This document shows positions 6,703 through 8,496 of a stretch of DNA of 8,496 nt, piece by piece. The notes below the pieces were generated by a model. It was not told the origin of the DNA, made no database searches, and worked only from the letters and a program-made list of their open reading frames with translations. Location: contig CALELJ010000049.1 of assembly GCA_937902445.1 (NCBI GenBank), forward strand, positions 1 to 8,496, read 5' to 3'. Source of the DNA: an uncultured Treponema sp. GTDB lineage: Bacteria > Spirochaetota > Spirochaetia > Treponematales > Treponemataceae. The position numbers and the translations under genes were made by a program. Each line of letters begins with the position of its first letter. The first letter of the stretch is position 1.

Positions 6703-6720
6703 TGTCTAAAATTATAGACA
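6703..6720 (-). promoter_or_regulatory. Likely -10 box of the 5722-6603 gene inside a palindrome (TGTCTA-N6-TAGACA)
   Basis: TATAAT on the minus strand (6716-6711) is a perfect -10 box and would start transcription near 6704, giving a leader of about 100 bases. It lies inside a perfect 6-bp-arm inverted repeat, TGTCTA (6703-6708) and TAGACA (6715-6720). A dimeric repressor bound there would block RNA polymerase. No good -35 is visible at the right distance. An alternative closer promoter (TTGAAA at 6643-6638 with CTTATA at 6620-6615, spacer 17) would leave almost no leader. Confidence 0.4.
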
Positions 6721-6758
6721 TCATAAGACTTTTTCGAGAAAAAAATCATTGGTGCTCC

Positions 6759-6788
6759 AAAAAAAGCAAAGAAAGTTGATCTTCCTGC
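6759..6788 (-). terminator. Intrinsic terminator of the right-hand minus-strand operon
   Basis: On the minus strand GCAGGAAG (6788-6781) pairs with CTTTCTTTGC (6775-6766) around an ATCAA loop. One G-U pair and a two-T bulge are present. Seven T follow (6765-6759). It lies 40 bases after the stop of the cysteine-motif gene and before the likely promoter of the next gene, the expected place for an operon terminator. Confidence 0.55.
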
Positions 6789-6802
6789 CCTATATTTCTT
6801 TG

Positions 6803-6819
6803 AATAACAATTAGTTATT
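6803..6819. repeat. Inverted repeat AATAAC-N5-GTTATT
   Basis: A perfect 6-bp-arm inverted repeat with a five-base centre (AATTA), about 90 bases upstream of the likely -10 box of the 5722-6603 gene and just after the stop of the cysteine-motif gene. It shares ATAACA---AGTTAT with the repeat at 1638-1652 (12 of 15 positions). There is no T run on the minus strand, so it is more like a protein-binding site than a terminator. Confidence 0.4.
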
Positions 6820-6827
6820 TTACGGAA

Positions 6828-7166
6828 TTACAGCTCCAGTCTGCGGGCCCTATATTTTTCAACCAGGGAATCGGCCGTATCAACACAGGCCGTGCATGGA
6901 GTTTTGTTTTCTGCCTTGATCGCACGGCAGGTTTCCGCACCACATGCGGCTGCAAATTCCGCCCTGATCTCATCGGCATGATCCGGGACTGCCTGCATTG
7001 CCGCAAACAACGCACCGCACAATCCTTCCGGAGCCCTGCCTCCTACATAGGGAGCATATTCACCTACAATGTCTGCGCTGTCATACAGGTCCTTCCACCT
7101 GTTTGCCACCGCCTGGGCGCAGTTATGTCCGTAGGCGGGATTTCTAAATGTATCTGTCGCTTTCAT
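6828..7166 (-). CDS. C_GCAxxG_C_C-type putative redox-active cysteine protein (short form)
   Basis: A 112-residue cytoplasmic protein with six cysteines at 16, 50, 75, 80, 91 and 94. The order GHNCAQAV (13-20), GGRAPEGLCGAL (42-53), ACGAETCRAI (74-83) and PCTACVDTA (90-98) matches the C_GCAxxG_C_C family. That family is thought to be redox active or metal binding, but its biochemical role is not established. Typical members are about 130-150 residues with a glycine-rich GGGMG before the second motif; here that part is GGRAPEG, so this is a compact variant. I chose ATG 7166 because the family usually begins close to the first Cys motif. An upstream in-frame TTG at 7187 would add seven residues, and GGGA 9 bases upstream of the ATG is a modest ribosome site. 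It is last in an operon, 27 bases after the FMN-binding protein, which may be a redox partner (inference). Confidence 0.8.
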   Translation of the reverse strand: MKATDTFRNPAYGHNCAQAVANRWKDLYDSADIVGEYAPYVGGRAPEGLCGALFAAMQAVPDHADEIRAEFAAACGAETCRAIKAENKTPCTACVDTADSLVEKYRARRLEL

Positions 7167-7193
7167 ATACAAATTCCCGTGAAGCAAAAATGC

Positions 7194-7586
7194 CTAAAAT
7201 TTGATTTCCTTAGGAGCTTCAGTGAAACTTGAGAAAGTTGCCGTCGCATTCTTAAAGTACAAGACTTCCGTATTGTCATCTTCGGCAGAATACATGGCCT
7301 TCAGAGATGGATATTTATCAAGCATATCCTTCTTTGGCTCGATTCTATCATCTCTAACCAGTTCTCCTGAAAGACGAAGCCATTTCTGACCGTCAAAGCA
7401 GCTCAGTTCCACTTTAGGATTAGCCTGAATCTGTTTTGAAACATTTTTTGATTTTCCGGTCTGAATATAAAGTCTGCCTTCAAAAATGTTGATCGTTCCG
7501 AATGGACGGACACGAGGCTGCCCGTTCTCTACAGTTGCAAGATAATAGGTTCCGCAAGATTTGATAAAGTCATGTACTGTCTGCAT
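7194..7586 (-). CDS. Pyridoxamine 5'-phosphate oxidase-like FMN-binding split-barrel protein
   Basis: A 130-residue single-domain protein of the PNPOx-like split-barrel fold. The pattern YYLATVENGQPRVRPFGTI (14-32), GRLYIQTGKSKNV (37-49), NPKVELSCFDGQKWLRLSGE (56-75) follows the usual strands of the family, in which FMN (or F420/haem in relatives) binds at a dimer interface. True PdxH enzymes are longer (about 200 residues), so this is not a confident pyridoxal-phosphate enzyme; small flavoproteins of this type are mostly uncharacterised reductases or FMN carriers. ATG 7586 is preceded by AAAGGAG at 8-base spacing and by an extended -10 promoter. It lies 46 bases after the PhzF-like gene and 27 bases before the cysteine-motif gene. 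Small proteins of this type are common in gut Firmicutes, so acquisition by transfer is possible but not shown here. Confidence 0.88.
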   Translation of the reverse strand: MQTVHDFIKSCGTYYLATVENGQPRVRPFGTINIFEGRLYIQTGKSKNVSKQIQANPKVELSCFDGQKWLRLSGELVRDDRIEPKKDMLDKYPSLKAMYSAEDDNTEVLYFKNATATFSSFTEAPKEIKF

Positions 7587-7609
7587 TTAATTACTCCTTT
7601 GACCCATTC

Positions 7610-7618
7610 ATTATAGCA
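7610..7618 (-). promoter_or_regulatory. Extended -10 promoter before the PNPOx-like gene
   Basis: On the minus strand TGC followed by TATAAT (7618-7610) is a perfect extended -10. Transcription should start near 7603, about 17 bases before ATG 7586. The -35 region falls at the end of the PhzF-like gene and has no clear match, as is common for extended -10 promoters. It allows the two downstream genes to be expressed separately from the PhzF-like gene. Confidence 0.65.
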
Positions 7619-7632
7619 CACAAATAAAGAAA

Positions 7633-8418
7633 TTAATCCAGATTCAGCTCACTCTTTGCGAATAGAACAGCTTTTCCACAGATAACCACCCGATTGCCCT
7701 TCACTGAACAATGCAGTTCGCCTGTCCTTTCAGAAGCCTGAAACGCATGTATCTCAGTTTTTTCAAGTCTCTCAGCCCAGTAAGGAGCTATCATGCAGTG
7801 GGTGGAACCGGTCACAGGATCTTCATACAATCCGATGTCAGGAGCAAAAACCCTTGATACGCAGTCATAGCCTCCGGAACCTTTAGCCGTAACACCTACA
7901 CACAGACCACCAATTTTAAGCAAGTCTTCCCTGCCTGGATTCATCTCACGGATTTTCTTTTCATCATCAAAAACACACAGGACATCCCTGTCCATATATG
8001 CTTCCATAGGACGGCTTCCGAATGTCTTCTCCATTTGTTCCGTTACATCAATTCTGTTCAAACTGAATTTCGGAAAATCCATGCAGATGCTATCTCCTTT
8101 TCTCGTTACGATGAAATCTCCCTTGAAACGCGTATGGAAGACGATTTGTTCCGCCTGGTTCTCATAATAGTTTAAGACGACAAAGGAAGTTCCCAGGGTT
8201 GCATGTCCGCAAAAGTCGATTTCTGACGCCGGGGTAAACCACCTGAGATCGTAAGTTCCGTCCGGGTTCCGCTTTGTAAAGGCTGTCTCGGAAAAGTTGT
8301 TTTCCTTTGCAATGCTGAGCATCAAAGAATCCGCCGGCCATTTTTCAACTACACAAACCGCTGCTTGATTTCCTCCAAACAACCTGTCCGTAAAAGCATC
8401 AACTATATACTGGACCAT
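7633..8418 (-). CDS. PhzF-family isomerase/epimerase-like protein
   Basis: A 261-residue protein of the PhzF (phenazine biosynthesis-like) family, with a diaminopimelate-epimerase-like fold. The N-terminus VQYIVDAFTDRLFGGNQAAV (2-21) is the family signature. Glu44 in NNFSETAF matches the catalytic glutamate of PhzF (Glu45). CGHATLG (70-76) and EDPVTGSTH (199-207) are the conserved loops, the latter with the conserved Asp. Length is typical (260-300). The canonical PhzF isomerises DHHA in phenazine synthesis, but no other phenazine gene is here, so the substrate is unknown and a phz name would mislead. ATG 8418 is chosen because the family begins there and GGGGA lies 9 bases upstream. ATG 8427 (three residues longer) and ATG 8454 have their purine runs too close. 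The upstream gene ends one base before 8418, suggesting coupling. Confidence 0.9.
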   Translation of the reverse strand: MVQYIVDAFTDRLFGGNQAAVCVVEKWPADSLMLSIAKENNFSETAFTKRNPDGTYDLRWFTPASEIDFCGHATLGTSFVVLNYYENQAEQIVFHTRFKGDFIVTRKGDSICMDFPKFSLNRIDVTEQMEKTFGSRPMEAYMDRDVLCVFDDEKKIREMNPGREDLLKIGGLCVGVTAKGSGGYDCVSRVFAPDIGLYEDPVTGSTHCMIAPYWAERLEKTEIHAFQASERTGELHCSVKGNRVVICGKAVLFAKSELNLD

Positions 8419-8419
8419 T

Positions 8420-8496
8420 TTACTCATTCCCCGAGGCAATCCATGTCTGGTCATCTCCGTGGAAATAAATCAGTTCGGGAATATTCTTTCCGCAGC
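8420..8496 (-). CDS. C-terminal end of an unidentified gene, cut by the window edge
   Basis: The last 24 codons of a minus-strand frame enter from the right edge and stop at TAA (8422-8420), one base before the PhzF-like ATG at 8418. The visible end PELIYFHGDDQTWIASGNE reads like ordinary protein, and the other two frames stop within this stretch. The TAA-A-ATG junction is the same as at 4484-4490, which favours a real coupled gene. Too little is present to name it. Confidence 0.55.
   Translation of the reverse strand, partial: CGKNIPELIYFHGDDQTWIASGNE

Noticed and set aside
7167..7187. TTG start extending the cysteine-motif protein by seven residues
   Set aside because: The ATG at 7166 fits the family N-terminus better, and the TTG has only a weak purine stretch upstream. 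It cannot be fully excluded.
7673..7681. DnaA-box-like TTTTCCACA
   Set aside because: One mismatch to the consensus, and it lies inside the PhzF-like coding sequence.
1..8496. CRISPR array, insertion sequence, tRNA or rRNA
   Set aside because: No spaced direct repeats, transposase, terminal inverted repeats with target duplications, or cloverleaf/rRNA segments were seen on reading both strands.

Overview
The window looks like chromosomal DNA of a host-associated spirochaete, most likely a Treponema. The case rests on four adjacent envelope genes with little resemblance to the proteobacterial porin families, one lipoprotein with a loose spirochaete-type lipobox (ILSC), moderate GC with AT-rich intergenic gaps, and the style of the beta-barrel proteins. 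This is a judgement from the proteins. No rRNA or other taxonomic marker is present.

Left end (1-422): there is no protein gene. On the minus strand there is a complete cobalamin (B12) riboswitch. It has its own extended -10 promoter (386-414), an aptamer with a recognisable B12 box (204-373) and a strong intrinsic terminator (84-122). The gene it controls lies to the left, outside the window.

Envelope cluster (423-6603): a porin-like protein (minus, 423-1562) diverges across a 188-base control region from a two-gene operon on the plus strand. That operon encodes a 911-residue lipoprotein (1751-4486) and a 408-residue outer-membrane beta-barrel protein (4488-5714). The two are separated by one base, with a perfect AAGGAGG Shine-Dalgarno, so their translation is probably coupled. 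A fourth secreted beta-barrel protein (minus, 5722-6603) converges on this operon with a 7-base gap. The lipoprotein/barrel pair is the best candidate for an undescribed system, because it looks like a two-part outer-membrane complex of unknown function.

Right end (6828-8496, all minus): transcription order is an unidentified gene cut by the window edge, a PhzF-family isomerase/epimerase-like protein, an FMN-binding split-barrel (PNPOx-like) protein with its own extended -10 promoter, and a short C_GCAxxG_C_C-type cysteine protein. An intrinsic terminator follows at 6759-6788. This is an accessory metabolic or redox operon with no evident functional link to the envelope cluster.

Regulatory sequence is rich. 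An inverted repeat ATAAC-N5-GTTAT occurs in two separate intergenic gaps (1638-1652 and 6803-6819), the first overlapping a perfect DnaA-box sequence. A second palindrome (TGTCTA-N6-TAGACA) covers the likely -10 of the fourth envelope gene. No tRNA, rRNA, insertion sequence, CRISPR array or phage gene was seen.
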